Assembly (NCBI RefSeq): GCF_004770145.1
Contig: NZ_RQFW01000024.1
Span: forward strand, 124,001 to 188,000
From: Leptospira bourretii
GTDB taxonomy: Bacteria > Spirochaetota > Leptospiria > Leptospirales > Leptospiraceae
Direction of reading: 5' to 3'
Length of the DNA stretch: 64,000 nucleotides
Position numbers and translations under genes: made by a program. Below the pieces are notes generated by a model. The model saw only the letters and a list, made by a program, of their open reading frames with translations, made no database searches and was not told the DNA's origin. This document shows, piece after piece, positions 36,206 to 46,146 of the stretch. The first letter of the stretch is position 1, and each line of letters begins with the position of its first letter.

Positions 36206-37405
36206 CTATTCCGATTTGGAAACGGTTTGGATTTGGAATTCCGTAGGTAAATGGCAAAGGCCTACGAATTTTTCGATTTTTCCTCGTTCTACCTCAAAGT
36301 CCAAAATGGATTCGGCCCAAAAATAGCTGCCTTCCATATGGGTCTCTCCTTTATGGATGGAAACTCCCAAACTGTATTTCCCATCACTAAATTGGATGGG
36401 GAATTGGAATTCGACAACAATACGTTCCAACTCTTGGATCTTCACATTTCGTTTGCCCAAGTGGTATGAATTGGTTCCAAAGATACGGATCCCCTTTTCA
36501 CTATCGATATGGAATCCAATGGTAGCATCGCTTATCGTTTTTGTTGTTTGGAATTCTATTCGCAGAGTGGCTGTGGCTCCCAGGAAGTGATGGTTTGTGT
36601 CCAATCCCTTATCATTCCGGAGTGAAACCAAAACATTTTGGATCGATTCCGAATTTGGAACTGAGGAAGGTTCTGCTTTTTTGGCCAAGACATGCATATA
36701 TTCTTCGATGGCAAGTCTTGGACTTCCATCAAACAACAAACTGCCATGGTCCAGAAGGATTGCTCTTGTACAAAAATAAGAGATGAGTCCAAGATCATGG
36801 CTCACAACCAAAATACAAGACCCAAGATTAGAAAACTCTTTGATTCGTTTCAAACATTTTTGTTGGAAACTTGCATCACCAACGGCTAAGGCTTCGTCCA
36901 CAATTAAGATGTCTGGGCGTTTTGCAGTTGCGAGACTAAAACCAAGACGCATAGCCATTCCGGAACTATAATTCTTTAAAGGGGAATTTCGAAATTCTTT
37001 CAACTCAGCAAATTCAAAAATAGAATCGATTAGTTCTTTGATCTCAGATGGTTTATATCCCCAAACAAGGCCGTTGTAATATACATTTTCTTCACCAGAA
37101 AGTTCTGGATTGAATCCAACACTGAGTTCGAGGAGAGCCCGAACCGAGCCATTCACAACCAGATTTCCTTTATCTTTACTGATAACACCCGTAATTAATT
37201 TTAAGAGTGTTGATTTGCCTGCTCCATTTTTTCCGATGATTCCTAAGATTTCGCCAGAACCAACACGAAGATTTAACGATCGTATGGCGGTAAAATTTAA
37301 ATCAATGCCGAAATATCCGAAACTGATTCCTGCTAATATTCGTTTCCAAGGTCTTGAAAATCCATGGTAGTCCTTAGTTAGATTTTCTAAAACAACAGAA
37401 GGCAT
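36206..37405 (-). CDS. wzt: Polysaccharide ABC exporter ATP-binding protein with C-terminal carbohydrate-binding domain (Wzt type)
   Basis: 399 residues. ABC ATPase in the N-terminal 240: Walker A GIIGKNGAGKSTLLKLI, signature YSSGMAMRLGF, Walker B ILIVDEALAVGD. The remaining 150 residues form a beta-rich Wzt_C-like domain (ATATLRIEFQTTK ... FQFPIQFSDGKYSLGV) of the kind that recognises the capped end of an O-polysaccharide. Starts 3 bases after wzm. Together they would flip a finished glycan across the inner membrane. Confidence 0.9.
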   Translation of the reverse strand: MPSVVLENLTKDYHGFSRPWKRILAGISFGYFGIDLNFTAIRSLNLRVGSGEILGIIGKNGAGKSTLLKLITGVISKDKGNLVVNGSVRALLELSVGFNPELSGEENVYYNGLVWGYKPSEIKELIDSIFEFAELKEFRNSPLKNYSSGMAMRLGFSLATAKRPDILIVDEALAVGDASFQQKCLKRIKEFSNLGSCILVVSHDLGLISYFCTRAILLDHGSLLFDGSPRLAIEEYMHVLAKKAEPSSVPNSESIQNVLVSLRNDKGLDTNHHFLGATATLRIEFQTTKTISDATIGFHIDSEKGIRIFGTNSYHLGKRNVKIQELERIVVEFQFPIQFSDGKYSLGVSIHKGETHMEGSYFWAESILDFEVERGKIEKFVGLCHLPTEFQIQTVSKSE

Positions 37406-37408
37406 AGA

Positions 37409-38176
37409 TCAAAGATGGTCCAAAATGACCGACTGAAATTTACGTTTCGCAAGTAAATATACGAGAAGGAAAAAGAAGAGAAAAGGTAAAATTTGAATCC
37501 AATCAAATTGTGGAGTGTAACCCGAAATGACAGAGGTTCGAAAGATATCCAAAGGAATGGTAAAGGGATTAAAACGATTCCATTCTTTTAAATACCCAGT
37601 AGGATAATATAAAACCGGGATTCCCCAGAATATCAACTGACTCACCAAACGGATAAGAGGTGATATATCTTTTAACAAAATATTTAACCTTGAAAGATAA
37701 TGGAGAAGTAACATCAAATACAACCCGGCAAAAACAAGAATGGTATACCCAAAAAAAATTCCAGACAGGTTTAGTTTACCAGAATAAGCCAGATATAAAA
37801 ATACTGGAATGGAAGTGACTAAACTGTGGATGAGAAACTGAACATAAGGAATCCATAAAAACAAATCGATTCCAAGACTGGAACGTTTGAGTAAACTTCG
37901 GTTATCAGTGAGAATCCCTGTACCACGAACCAAAAGTTCTTGGATGGGGATCCAATAGAGGAGCCCTGTTAAAAGATAAGCAGTGAAATCTTCTTGTGTG
38001 GAGGGGGTTTTTAAGTTGAGCACCAAAAAAACCAGTGCGTACAAACTAATGAGTACTAGGTTCTGCAAAAACATCCAGGAGATTCCTAAAAAGGATCCTG
38101 CATACTGCAGTGCGTAGTCTCGTCGAACGAGAGCCCAAAGTATGGAAACTTTCTCCATACTTTGATTGTCGGCCAT
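37409..38176 (-). CDS. wzm: Polysaccharide ABC exporter permease (Wzm type, ABC-2)
   Basis: 255 residues with about six transmembrane helices, preceded by a cytoplasmic amphipathic start (LVRRDYALQYAGSFLGISWMF), characteristic of ABC-2 O-antigen/teichoic acid exporters. Conserved ending region WIQILPFLFFFLLVYLLAKRKF. It pairs with the adjacent Wzt-like ATPase. The exported polymer is not identifiable from this window; ugd downstream suggests it contains uronic acid. Confidence 0.9.
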   Translation of the reverse strand: MADNQSMEKVSILWALVRRDYALQYAGSFLGISWMFLQNLVLISLYALVFLVLNLKTPSTQEDFTAYLLTGLLYWIPIQELLVRGTGILTDNRSLLKRSSLGIDLFLWIPYVQFLIHSLVTSIPVFLYLAYSGKLNLSGIFFGYTILVFAGLYLMLLLHYLSRLNILLKDISPLIRLVSQLIFWGIPVLYYPTGYLKEWNRFNPFTIPLDIFRTSVISGYTPQFDWIQILPFLFFFLLVYLLAKRKFQSVILDHL

Positions 38177-38214
38177 AGGCCCCCAGTTCTAGAACGGGAA
38201 GCCTGTTTTTGGTC

Positions 38215-38430
38215 CTACATCCTTTTCAGGTTCTTTTGGCCAAGAGTGGAGAGAGATGGGGACACCCATTCTCCATTTTGAACCACTTCCCCTTGGAAAG
38301 CTTCCAGTAAATACTCTTCAAAGGTCTTCCCAGTTTGGTTCTGGGAAAATCCCTTTTTCGGGCCCTGGCCTGCGAGGCCTTGGTCCTTGTGGCGGTTGTA
38401 AGCGGGTTGTTGGATGGATCGAACGATCAT
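38215..38430 (-). CDS. Small hypothetical protein upstream of wzm
   Basis: 71 residues, basic, no signal peptide. A strong Shine-Dalgarno (GGGGAGG, 8 bases before the ATG) argues for translation. The sequence has an N-terminal Gln/Lys/Gly-rich part and an amphipathic helix, GKTFEEYLLEAFQGEVV. No family recognised. It is 38 bases before wzm and probably the first gene of the export unit. Confidence 0.6.
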   Translation of the reverse strand: MIVRSIQQPAYNRHKDQGLAGQGPKKGFSQNQTGKTFEEYLLEAFQGEVVQNGEWVSPSLSTLGQKNLKRM

Positions 38431-38512
38431 AGGTTTTTCCTCCCCGTCATCATGTTAGACGACATAAAACTAAAAAATAATACCAATAATATACTAAACG
38501 CTTGTTTACACT

Positions 38513-38535
38513 ACTTAACATTTGGAAAGTTAAGT
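38513..38535. promoter_or_regulatory. Inverted repeat in the upstream region of the wzm unit
   Basis: ACTTAAC (38513-38519) and GTTAAGT (38529-38535) are a perfect 7-bp inverted repeat with a 9-base spacer. On the minus strand a TTGACT (-35-like) box overlaps the outer arm. No good -10 is found at the right distance. It could be an operator for the small gene/wzm unit or for the plus-strand gene beyond; weakly supported. Confidence 0.3.
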
Positions 38536-38706
38536 CAATATTTTTTTCACGTCTTTATCGGTTTCTATATATAAATTTAGCATTCCCCTGGGACAAAACC
38601 CGCCCTTGTTTGATTTTTTTTCACTGGGAGGTTAAGAATATGTCCCTTTTTAGAAAAAAGCAATCGGACTTCGGGCAAAAAATGGAAAATTCAGACCCCA
38701 ATCCTG

Positions 38707-40260
38707 GTGGATTGGCAGAAAATTGGGATAATTTTGTGGATTTCTTTCGTACAGACTTTGTCTGGCGTAGAAAAAAAGCCGGACCAAGTCACCATCCCAC
38801 AACTTTTAAAAGCAGGGTTCCCACCCCATTTGGCCGCTGCTTGGAAAGAAAAGTCCAAACAACCCCCGGAAAAATTTTTAGAATGGAAAAAATCGCTCAA
38901 AGGAAAGGAGGCAGCCCTTGTTTCCAAGGTATGGAAAGAACAAAAAATTACACTTTACGACAACAAACAAAAGTTTGCTGGTAACAAAACATTCAAAAAG
39001 AACAAAAGTTCCCTCTCGAAAGAAGACAATACAAAAACCAAAGAAGGGTTCGATCCTACTTATGAAATTTTTTTTGGAATGAGTTACCAAAATTTAGATG
39101 TAAGGTATCTACCAAGAAAAGAAAAAAATCATTCCTCCGTGTTTCTCGGCGGACGAGGGAAAGGACAAATTTGGATTTTGGAAAAACGAGATGAAGAATT
39201 TTCTTACGGAGTCAACCTAACATACCAAACATTTCGATTCACATCGGGGAATCGTTATAAACCAATTCCCCACTTTTACTTTGCAAAAGATCCAAACTTT
39301 TATTCTCAATTGGAACGAACTGGTTCTCCTCTCCCCCAACCCATTACACTTTCTAATTTCTTCGGGTACCGGTTATTATTAGATACAAAAGAATATGAAC
39401 TTGGGATTTATCATGCAAATGCATTTTCATCTTATCCTGGACTTTATTTTGTATCACCAAACAAATCCTATTCGGGTGTTTGGTCAGCCGGAGATAACAA
39501 ATCCAGTTTCTACATCAATGATGTTTGGAATTCCAAAGACTGCGGTACTCACCGAATCCAATCCGAATCCATATACAACAAACAAGAATCCGTTGGGTTT
39601 GTTTATTTAAAATCAGAGTTCCTTGAGTCCAAATTCTTCCTTGATGCTACCGTGTATAGGGACTCACCCCTTCTTTATGGAATGGTATCACCCGATGAAG
39701 TGAGGCCACAAATCCCACAAAACCTAGGTTACTCAAGAATGAGTTTCAAACATTTAGTTGGATCAGAGTTTTTAGGTTCCATGGAAGGACATCGGTATGA
39801 AAATGGAAGGTCAGGATTTTTTCCATTTTTCGTAAGCGAATGGGGAAACCTAATTTATCGGTATCGGGAATACAATGAGTCAGGGAACTACCATTGGAAT
39901 GAAATTGGAAGAGCTGCATTTTATGAATGGAGAAAGGAAAAAGCGGTACTTTCCTTTGGATTTGAATCGAGAGAGAATGGAGGCCAGTGGGAAGGAAAAC
40001 TAGCGATTCCTTTTGGAACTAGTAACTTACTTGAGTTCAGTGGTATTTTCAGAGAAGGGCAACCAAAAACTAGAGCATGGTTTGAAAACTGGACTTATGC
40101 TACTGATTTTAATATCAACTTAACCGATAGACAAGAAATCATCAAACTCAAATGGGTGAGTCCGTTTATTTCACTAAACGTGAGTTATTCGGAAAAAGAA
40201 AATGACCCCAATCCCATTTTATTTATCAACTTTCAGTTATTACATAAAATTGATCTTTAA
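38707..40260 (+). CDS. Probable outer-membrane protein, unknown function (start uncertain)
   Basis: 517 residues if the GTG at 38707 is used. That codon has no Shine-Dalgarno, while a perfect GGGAGG with an ATG at 38640 opens a different frame. The N-terminus after the GTG (KIGIILWISFVQTLSG) looks like a signal peptide. A helical, Lys-rich segment follows (IPQLLKAGFPPHLAAAWKEK, about 30-80), then a long region of alternating aromatic strands ending INFQLLHKIDL, typical of an outer-membrane barrel. No family recognised. The frame is open back to 38614. Confidence 0.65.
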   Translation: MDWQKIGIILWISFVQTLSGVEKKPDQVTIPQLLKAGFPPHLAAAWKEKSKQPPEKFLEWKKSLKGKEAALVSKVWKEQKITLYDNKQKFAGNKTFKKNKSSLSKEDNTKTKEGFDPTYEIFFGMSYQNLDVRYLPRKEKNHSSVFLGGRGKGQIWILEKRDEEFSYGVNLTYQTFRFTSGNRYKPIPHFYFAKDPNFYSQLERTGSPLPQPITLSNFFGYRLLLDTKEYELGIYHANAFSSYPGLYFVSPNKSYSGVWSAGDNKSSFYINDVWNSKDCGTHRIQSESIYNKQESVGFVYLKSEFLESKFFLDATVYRDSPLLYGMVSPDEVRPQIPQNLGYSRMSFKHLVGSEFLGSMEGHRYENGRSGFFPFFVSEWGNLIYRYREYNESGNYHWNEIGRAAFYEWRKEKAVLSFGFESRENGGQWEGKLAIPFGTSNLLEFSGIFREGQPKTRAWFENWTYATDFNINLTDRQEIIKLKWVSPFISLNVSYSEKENDPNPILFINFQLLHKIDL

Positions 40261-40754
40261 TAGAGAAGATCATCGGTTCTAACTTCTATATATTCAATAA
40301 GCTTAAAGATAGGAACCGATTGTCTGTCGGCAAATTCTTTTGGTTCTGCGGGGAGTTTTTTAGGTGTGGGCAGAGAAGAACGTCTTCCTCTTTCATCTAC
40401 TGAATAAAAATAATATCCGATCCATTCCCCTTTCACTCGGTAAGGATTGCCAAAAAACAAATCCTTCACAAAAAATTCAGCATCCAAATCGAATTTATTC
40501 CGTCTGTATCGGTAATGAATTTCATCCCCGTTTAAGTCATAAAAAACAACAAAATCCCCTTGTTTACCCTTATAAAACAATTTCCATTCCAAGGGAAAAG
40601 TCCCCGATTTTTGGAACTCTGATTTTCCATCCAAAATTCTTTTTTCAGAACGGGAAATTGGCCCCGTATAACGACCGTCATCTTCTGCATCAATAGAAAT
40701 TCCCGAAAATGCAAAAAGGAAAATCAGTAAAGAAGTGAACACTCTCCAATTCAT
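40257..40754 (-). CDS. Exported protein of unknown function
   Basis: 165 residues with a signal peptide (VFTSLLIFLFAFSGISIDA). The mature part is charged and aromatic (YDLNGDEIHYRYRRNKFD, IGYYFYSVDERGRRSSL) and may be a small beta-sandwich with a Pro-rich C-terminal section. No family recognised. Its start overlaps the stop of the HEAT-repeat gene by 4 bases (ATGA), so the two are coupled and may act together. Confidence 0.7.
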   Translation of the reverse strand: MNWRVFTSLLIFLFAFSGISIDAEDDGRYTGPISRSEKRILDGKSEFQKSGTFPLEWKLFYKGKQGDFVVFYDLNGDEIHYRYRRNKFDLDAEFFVKDLFFGNPYRVKGEWIGYYFYSVDERGRRSSLPTPKKLPAEPKEFADRQSVPIFKLIEYIEVRTDDLLY

Positions 40755-41953
40755 TTGGGTTCTTCTTCCGATTTTTCTTCCGATGGTTTTTCTTCATCGG
40801 GAACGGTTTCTTTCCCATTGATTTGGTCAATGGCTTTTTTGGCAGCCTTCTGCACTTTCGGGCTTGGGTCCCGGTCTCTTTTGTATTCCAATAATTCTAA
40901 AGCTTTGGGATCTTTTAGATTTCCCATAAACTCGATGGCACGTAGTCGCACCATACTATCATCATCACGAGCAAATTCATTTAGTTCCTGAAATACTTCT
41001 TTGTCACCCATGGTCACAAGAGCGCCAATCGCATAAATTTTTAAGGATTGGGCTTTTTTTGCATCCAACTTACCTGCTGTTTTTTTAAGAGAGTCAAGTA
41101 GTTCATATAACTTTGGTTTTGCTGTCTCTGATTTTAATTTCCCCAATGTATTCATCGAATAACATCGCAAAGTAGTCGGTTGGATTTCATCAAATGCAAC
41201 TTCCATTAGAGCGGATTCTGCATCAGAATAAAGCACTGATCCAAAATACAAAGCAATTTGACCACGCATGTCGGCGTTATTAAATTTTTCACGAAACTTG
41301 GTTTCCAAAAAAGGAGCAGCGGTTTTTCCCTCTGGCAATTCCCCTAAAGCACTGATGTAGAGGCTCAGTGAATTGGAATTTTTTGTAAAATCTTCCTTTT
41401 TTACTTTTTCGAGTAAGGGGTTTGTGGCTTCCGCTAATTTCATTTTTTTAGCAGAAGTGACAGCTTGTTTGGCAACGTCTTCATTTACATCTTCAAACAA
41501 ACCAATGATGCTGTCTTTGTTTTCTTTTAGATCCAAATCACCAATGGTTTTTAAGAGAACAATTTTCATCCCCATGTCTTTTTCTGTTTTTAATTGTTCA
41601 CCAACTAAGGTATAAAGTTCACCTGCACTTTCTTTGGGAAAACGAGTGAGCTCACCTAATGCTTGTTTTCTTTCTTGGCTTGTTCCATAACGAACCATTT
41701 TGGAAAGGACATCTTTTTTTTTGGTGATTTGTTCTGGACTGAGTTCTTTCTCCTTCCCCCAAACAGAGGAAAGAGAAAAAAAGGCCAATAAAATTAAGAA
41801 GAGATTTTTTTTACTGCTGCTGAGATTCCAATTCGATGATGCGACGGTTGAGGGCTTGGATGAGATGTTGGTTTTCCAAGTTTTGCCTGAACTTATCAAG
41901 TAGGTCTTTGATGTCTTTGGAGAGTTCTTCAATGTTCCAAGGTTTTTCGACAT
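40751..41953 (-). CDS. Exported HEAT-repeat protein (start unresolved)
   Basis: The hydrophobic stretch [19 protein letters not shown] looks like a signal peptide, followed by at least seven HEAT/PBS-lyase-like repeats (for example [23 protein letters not shown] and [20 protein letters not shown]) and an acidic tail. HEAT arrays are protein-binding scaffolds; partner unknown. The only upstream ATG (41953) lies 143 bases inside the response-regulator gene, and no usual start codon sits just before the signal peptide. The 5' end given is the ATG; the mature frame is secure. Confidence 0.75.
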   Translation of the reverse strand: MSKNLGTLKNSPKTSKTYLISSGKTWKTNISSKPSTVASSNWNLSSSKKNLFLILLAFFSLSSVWGKEKELSPEQITKKKDVLSKMVRYGTSQERKQALGELTRFPKESAGELYTLVGEQLKTEKDMGMKIVLLKTIGDLDLKENKDSIIGLFEDVNEDVAKQAVTSAKKMKLAEATNPLLEKVKKEDFTKNSNSLSLYISALGELPEGKTAAPFLETKFREKFNNADMRGQIALYFGSVLYSDAESALMEVAFDEIQPTTLRCYSMNTLGKLKSETAKPKLYELLDSLKKTAGKLDAKKAQSLKIYAIGALVTMGDKEVFQELNEFARDDDSMVRLRAIEFMGNLKDPKALELLEYKRDRDPSPKVQKAAKKAIDQINGKETVPDEEKPSEEKSEEEPK

Positions 41954-42281
41954 ACCGACTAAGTCCCCCGTTATTAATGGCGTAAATTGCAGAATCTAGT
42001 CCCGCCTGGCCTGTCAGTAGGATTTTGATCGCATCAGGAAGACGGTGGTGCACCTGCTCCAAAAATCGATCCCCTTTCATTCCAGGCATCACTTGGTCAG
42101 AAACAATCAACTCTACGATGTCGTTGCTACTGATGATTTCGTCGATGAGGGAAAGTGCTTCTTCGGCACTGCCGGCAGTCTCGATGATATGGGATTCGCC
42201 AAATCGAGCCAGAAGTTGTTCTGCAAGCGTTTCCAATACCGATACTTCATCATCGACACATATAATATAACCTTTACTCAT
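41811..42281 (-). CDS. Single-domain response regulator with C-terminal coiled coil
   Basis: 156 residues. Receiver domain of the RpfG/HDOD-associated type: acidic pair VDDE, phospho-acceptor Asp62 in [12 protein letters not shown], Thr90 in LLTGQAG and Lys109 in YVEKPWN. After the receiver, residues 120-156 form a short coiled coil ([20 protein letters not shown]). No output domain, so it acts by protein contact. It is 49 bases downstream of glgP and its end lies within the HEAT gene frame. Confidence 0.9.
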   Translation of the reverse strand: MSKGYIICVDDEVSVLETLAEQLLARFGESHIIETAGSAEEALSLIDEIISSNDIVELIVSDQVMPGMKGDRFLEQVHHRLPDAIKILLTGQAGLDSAIYAINNGGLSRYVEKPWNIEELSKDIKDLLDKFRQNLENQHLIQALNRRIIELESQQQ

Positions 42282-42330
42282 TTGGGACCCTTTCCTTGGA
42301 ACAATACAACCCTAGTTCTTTTATGTCGAT

Positions 42331-44844
42331 TCAGTTTTGTGGCAATTTGTAGATAGTTTTTGGTGGAACTGTGTCAAGAAGAGGGACCCTCCAGATATCC
42401 TTGGCATACTCCCGAATCGTCCTGTCAGAAGAAAACTTACCTGACCTGGCTACATTCAAAATGGATTTTTTTGTCCAAGTGGTTTCGTCCAGATAATCTC
42501 TCGCCACCAAGTTTTGGGTTTCGTCATAGGCATTAAAATCAGCCATCAGTAGATAATTGTCAGTATAATACAAACTATCATAAATGGGTCCAAAAATTCC
42601 TGGTTCACCCATAGAGAAGAAATTCTCCCGGATCATGAGAAGTACCCGGTGCAGTTCATCGTTTTTGCGTATGTAATCCGCTGGTTGGTATCCTGCTTCT
42701 TTCAAACGAAACACTTCTTCTGTATGGAGTCCGAAGATGTAAATATTTTCAGGCCCCACTTCCTCAAGAATTTCCACATTGGCCCCATCCAAAGTTCCAA
42801 TGGTCAATGCACCGTTTAACATAAATTTCATGTTACTGGTTCCAGAGGCTTCGGTTCCTGCAGTTGATATTTGTTCAGATAGATTGCTGCCTGGAATGAT
42901 TTTTTCTGCTAAACTCACTCTGTAGTTTGGTAAAAAAACCACTTTCAATCTTTCCGCCACATCGGGATCACGATTGATGACCCATGCCACGTTATTGATG
43001 AGTTTGATGATGAGTTTGGCCATATAATAACCAGGGGCAGCCTTACCACCAAAAATTACGGTTCGTGGTGTCATTTCACGAGATGGATTTTCTTTGATCC
43101 TCCTATACAAAGCAATCACTCTCAAAATATTGAGTAGTTGGCGTTTGTATTCATGAAACCGTTTGATTTGTACGTCGATGAGTGATTTTGGATCGATGGT
43201 GATTCCTGTTTCACTTTTGATGAGTTTCGACAATTCATCTTTTGCAGTCTGTTTTACCATTCGCCAATCATTTTGGAAATCGGCTTCATCTACAAAGGAT
43301 TCTAATTCTTTTAATTTCGAAAGATCAGTCGTAAATCCGTTTCCAATTCGTTTGGAGATTAGGTTCGCCAAACTTGGGTTTGATTGGAGTAACCAACGAC
43401 GTGGGGTGATCCCATTGGTTTTGTTATTAAATTTTTCAGGGAAAACTTTGGTAAAGGCCTGGAAAATGGTTTTTTTGATAAGTTCCGAATGAAGTTCGGC
43501 AACCCCATTGACCCGATAAGATCCAATGACAGCCAAGTTTGCCATACGAATCCTTTTTTCATTTCCTTCTTCTATGATGCTGACTCTTTGGATTTCCTCA
43601 TCGGACAAAATCCCTTTGTTCCGAACCTCAGTCAAAAACCGGTGGTTGATTTCATAAATGATTTCTAAATGTCTTGGAAGGAGTTTTTCAAAAAGTTCCA
43701 CTCGCCATGTTTCCAAAGCTTCTGGCAAAACCGTATGGTTGGTATAAGAAAAAACTTTAGTGACGATCTCCCAAGCTGGCTCCCAATCCATCTCTTCATT
43801 GTCGAGAAAAATTCGCATTAGTTCTGCAATCCCAATGCTTGGATGGGTATCATTCAATTGGATGGCTACAAAGTTAGGAAGTTCTTTCAGATTTTGATTC
43901 GATTCACGATACTGAATTAAAATATCTTGGAGAGAAGCACAAACCATAAAGTATTGTTGTTTGAGTCTTAGCACCTTTCCTTGTTCGGTGGTGTCATTGG
44001 GATACAATACTTTGGAAATATTTTCGGAAATAGATTTATCTTGTACGGCTTTCATATAATCACCGTGGTTAAAATAATCCAAATTAAATTCTTCTGAAGA
44101 TTTGGCGGCCCAGAGCCTTAAATAGTTCACCGTACTCGTGTTAAATCCAGGGATGGGATAATCATGTGCAGAAGCAAGAACCGTTTCATCAGGAACCCAA
44201 TCATGTTGGATTTTTCCTTTCCCCGAAACCCTTGTTTCTGTATGACCAAAAAAACCAACAGAAAAGGAAATATCTGACCTTACCACTTCATAAGGAACCC
44301 CGTCTGCATCCCAGTGGTCGGGCATTTCCAATTGGCTTCCATTGGCAATGATTTGGTTAAAAATTCCATAATCATATCGAATTCCATACCCAAACCCAGG
44401 GACATTCAGTGTGGCCATTGAATCTAAAAAACAAGCCGCAAGCCGGCCAAGGCCACCGTTACCAAGTCCTGCATCGGTTTCAAATTCTAAAACATCCGTT
44501 AGTTCAAAACCAATCCCTCGAAGCATCACTTGGATGGTTTCGTATAACCCCAGATTGATGAGAGCATTCATAAGAGTGCGGCCCATTAAAAATTCTAATG
44601 AAAAATAAAACACTCGTTTGGGATTTTCATTACGATAACGTTCGTGAGTGACATTCAAACGATCGATTAAAAAGTCTCTGATGGTATGTCCAAGTGCTTT
44701 GTATATATCTTCGTTTTTAAGATTGAATCTGTTTTTGCCAATGGTATATTCCAAATGGTGGGCAAATTGTTTTTCCATCGAAGCCAAGTCGGCTTTTTGT
44801 TCTTCTGATAAAAGGGTAATTAAACGAGGATTGTTGACAACCAT
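42331..44844 (-). CDS. glgP: Glycogen/starch phosphorylase
   Basis: 837 residues, standard for the family. NGGLGRLAACFLDSMATL, PDHWDADGVPYE, QLNDTHPSIGIAELMR, and the PLP-lysine segment EASGTSNMKFMLNGALTIG are all conserved. It releases glucose-1-phosphate from alpha-1,4-glucan in the cytoplasm. No other glycogen genes are in the window. It is followed by the response regulator on the same strand. Confidence 0.97.
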   Translation of the reverse strand: MVVNNPRLITLLSEEQKADLASMEKQFAHHLEYTIGKNRFNLKNEDIYKALGHTIRDFLIDRLNVTHERYRNENPKRVFYFSLEFLMGRTLMNALINLGLYETIQVMLRGIGFELTDVLEFETDAGLGNGGLGRLAACFLDSMATLNVPGFGYGIRYDYGIFNQIIANGSQLEMPDHWDADGVPYEVVRSDISFSVGFFGHTETRVSGKGKIQHDWVPDETVLASAHDYPIPGFNTSTVNYLRLWAAKSSEEFNLDYFNHGDYMKAVQDKSISENISKVLYPNDTTEQGKVLRLKQQYFMVCASLQDILIQYRESNQNLKELPNFVAIQLNDTHPSIGIAELMRIFLDNEEMDWEPAWEIVTKVFSYTNHTVLPEALETWRVELFEKLLPRHLEIIYEINHRFLTEVRNKGILSDEEIQRVSIIEEGNEKRIRMANLAVIGSYRVNGVAELHSELIKKTIFQAFTKVFPEKFNNKTNGITPRRWLLQSNPSLANLISKRIGNGFTTDLSKLKELESFVDEADFQNDWRMVKQTAKDELSKLIKSETGITIDPKSLIDVQIKRFHEYKRQLLNILRVIALYRRIKENPSREMTPRTVIFGGKAAPGYYMAKLIIKLINNVAWVINRDPDVAERLKVVFLPNYRVSLAEKIIPGSNLSEQISTAGTEASGTSNMKFMLNGALTIGTLDGANVEILEEVGPENIYIFGLHTEEVFRLKEAGYQPADYIRKNDELHRVLLMIRENFFSMGEPGIFGPIYDSLYYTDNYLLMADFNAYDETQNLVARDYLDETTWTKKSILNVARSGKFSSDRTIREYAKDIWRVPLLDTVPPKTIYKLPQN

Positions 44845-44896
44845 GCTAAAGGATGGTAAAGAACCCGAGAAAGAGATTCAAGTAAAAAGAAAATTT

Positions 44897-45361
44897 TTAA
44901 TCGCGAGCGCTGACCTTTCGTTCCAAAGTAAGTACTGCATCTTTCCCGATTTTATGTTTGGCGAACCAACCTTGGTTGACTTCCAAAGCATACATCGCCG
45001 GTTTTCTTGCATTATAAACTTCTTCGGTTTGGTTGGGTTTCATATCGAATGATTCTAAAAGTCGCATATCTTCTGAAAAATAACCAATCGACAAAGGGAT
45101 AAGGGTGTTCTTCATCCAAAAACTTAAAAAATCGGAACGAGGAAAAACAAAAAGCATTCCTTCATCCTCTCCGAGTTTCGTACGATACATAAGACCTGTG
45201 GCTCTCGTAGAAGGAGTGTTGGCAATTTCTAATTTCAAAACACGGTCAGCTACACTCCCGAAAAGAACCTCGGGAGTATTGGTTTGTGACGGAAAGGATT
45301 CTGCCTGTTTACAAACAGAAAGAATAAGTAAAACGAGTAGAATTCCAATCCGTGTTTTCAT
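44897..45361 (-). CDS. DUF192 family exported protein
   Basis: 154 residues. N-terminal signal (IGILLVLLILSVC) with Cys17 that could be a lipobox. The DUF192 core shows LKLEIANTPSTRATGLMYR, GMLFVFPRSDFLSFWMKNTL, IPLSIGYFSEDM and AMYALEVNQGWFAKHKI. The family is widespread and its function is unknown. It follows the crotonase gene on the same strand with a gap of 3 bases. Confidence 0.87.
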   Translation of the reverse strand: MKTRIGILLVLLILSVCKQAESFPSQTNTPEVLFGSVADRVLKLEIANTPSTRATGLMYRTKLGEDEGMLFVFPRSDFLSFWMKNTLIPLSIGYFSEDMRLLESFDMKPNQTEEVYNARKPAMYALEVNQGWFAKHKIGKDAVLTLERKVSARD

Positions 45362-45364
45362 AGA

Positions 45365-46135
45365 TTAACCTTTGAAGTTTGGTTTTCTTTTTTCGAGGAA
45401 AGCAGAAAGACCTTCTTTCGTTTCTTCGTCGGCAAACCTTCCACCAAAAAGTTGTTTTTCCCAATCCAATCCACGATCCATATTGGTTTCTAAACCTTGG
45501 CGAATAGCAGTTTTTGCCGCCTTAATCGCGTTAGGTCCACGAGACAAAATAGTAGAAAGTGTTTTTTCGGATTCGTTTAATAACTCTGCTGGGTCGACAA
45601 CCTTATTGATCAGGCCAAGTCTATATCCTTCGTCCGCAGAAATCATATCCCCGGATAGAATGAGTTCTGTAGCTCTTCCCACTCCAATGAGTCGAGGAAG
45701 TCTTTGGGAACCACCAAATCCTGGAAGTAAACCAAGTGTCACTTCAGGTAAACCTAATTTGGCAGAAGCTACCGCATAACGGATATCACATGCCATAGCC
45801 AACTCCATTCCTCCACCCAAACAAAATCCATTGATAGCAGCAATAGAGATAAGATTTGATAATTCCATTTTTCTAAAAACAGTTTGTCCAAGTTCAGAAA
45901 AAGCCTGTCCTTCCCGAACATTAAACTCTTTCATTTTAGCAATGTCTGCCCCAGCCACAAAAGCTTTTCCCTCTCCAGTCAGAATGAACCCTCTTACGGC
46001 TGGATTGGATTCCAATTCTTCCACCATCTCACCGATCTGTGTGATGACTACGTCGTTCAGTGCATTTAAGGCCTCTGGCCTTTTGATGGTAACAAGAGCA
46101 AAATTGGATTTAATTTGGATATCTAAAAAAGACAA
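45365..46135 (-). CDS. Enoyl-CoA hydratase/isomerase family protein (crotonase)
   Basis: 256 residues. Oxyanion-hole segments GKAFVAGADIAKM and INGFCLGGGMELAMACD. Both catalytic glutamates of true hydratases are present with the right spacing: Glu111 and Glu131 (LGLPEVTLGLLPGFGG). This suggests genuine enoyl-CoA or crotonyl-CoA hydration in fatty-acid beta-oxidation, the main carbon route of Leptospira. Exact chain-length preference cannot be read. Confidence 0.9.
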   Translation of the reverse strand: MSFLDIQIKSNFALVTIKRPEALNALNDVVITQIGEMVEELESNPAVRGFILTGEGKAFVAGADIAKMKEFNVREGQAFSELGQTVFRKMELSNLISIAAINGFCLGGGMELAMACDIRYAVASAKLGLPEVTLGLLPGFGGSQRLPRLIGVGRATELILSGDMISADEGYRLGLINKVVDPAELLNESEKTLSTILSRGPNAIKAAKTAIRQGLETNMDRGLDWEKQLFGGRFADEETKEGLSAFLEKRKPNFKG

Positions 46136-46146
46136 ATGAATTCTCC

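Noticed and set aside
38502..38984. Frame overlapping the start of the 38707 gene as a full gene
   Set aside because: After the first 25 codons from the ATG at 38640 it reads like shadow translation; kept only as a question on the start of the larger gene.
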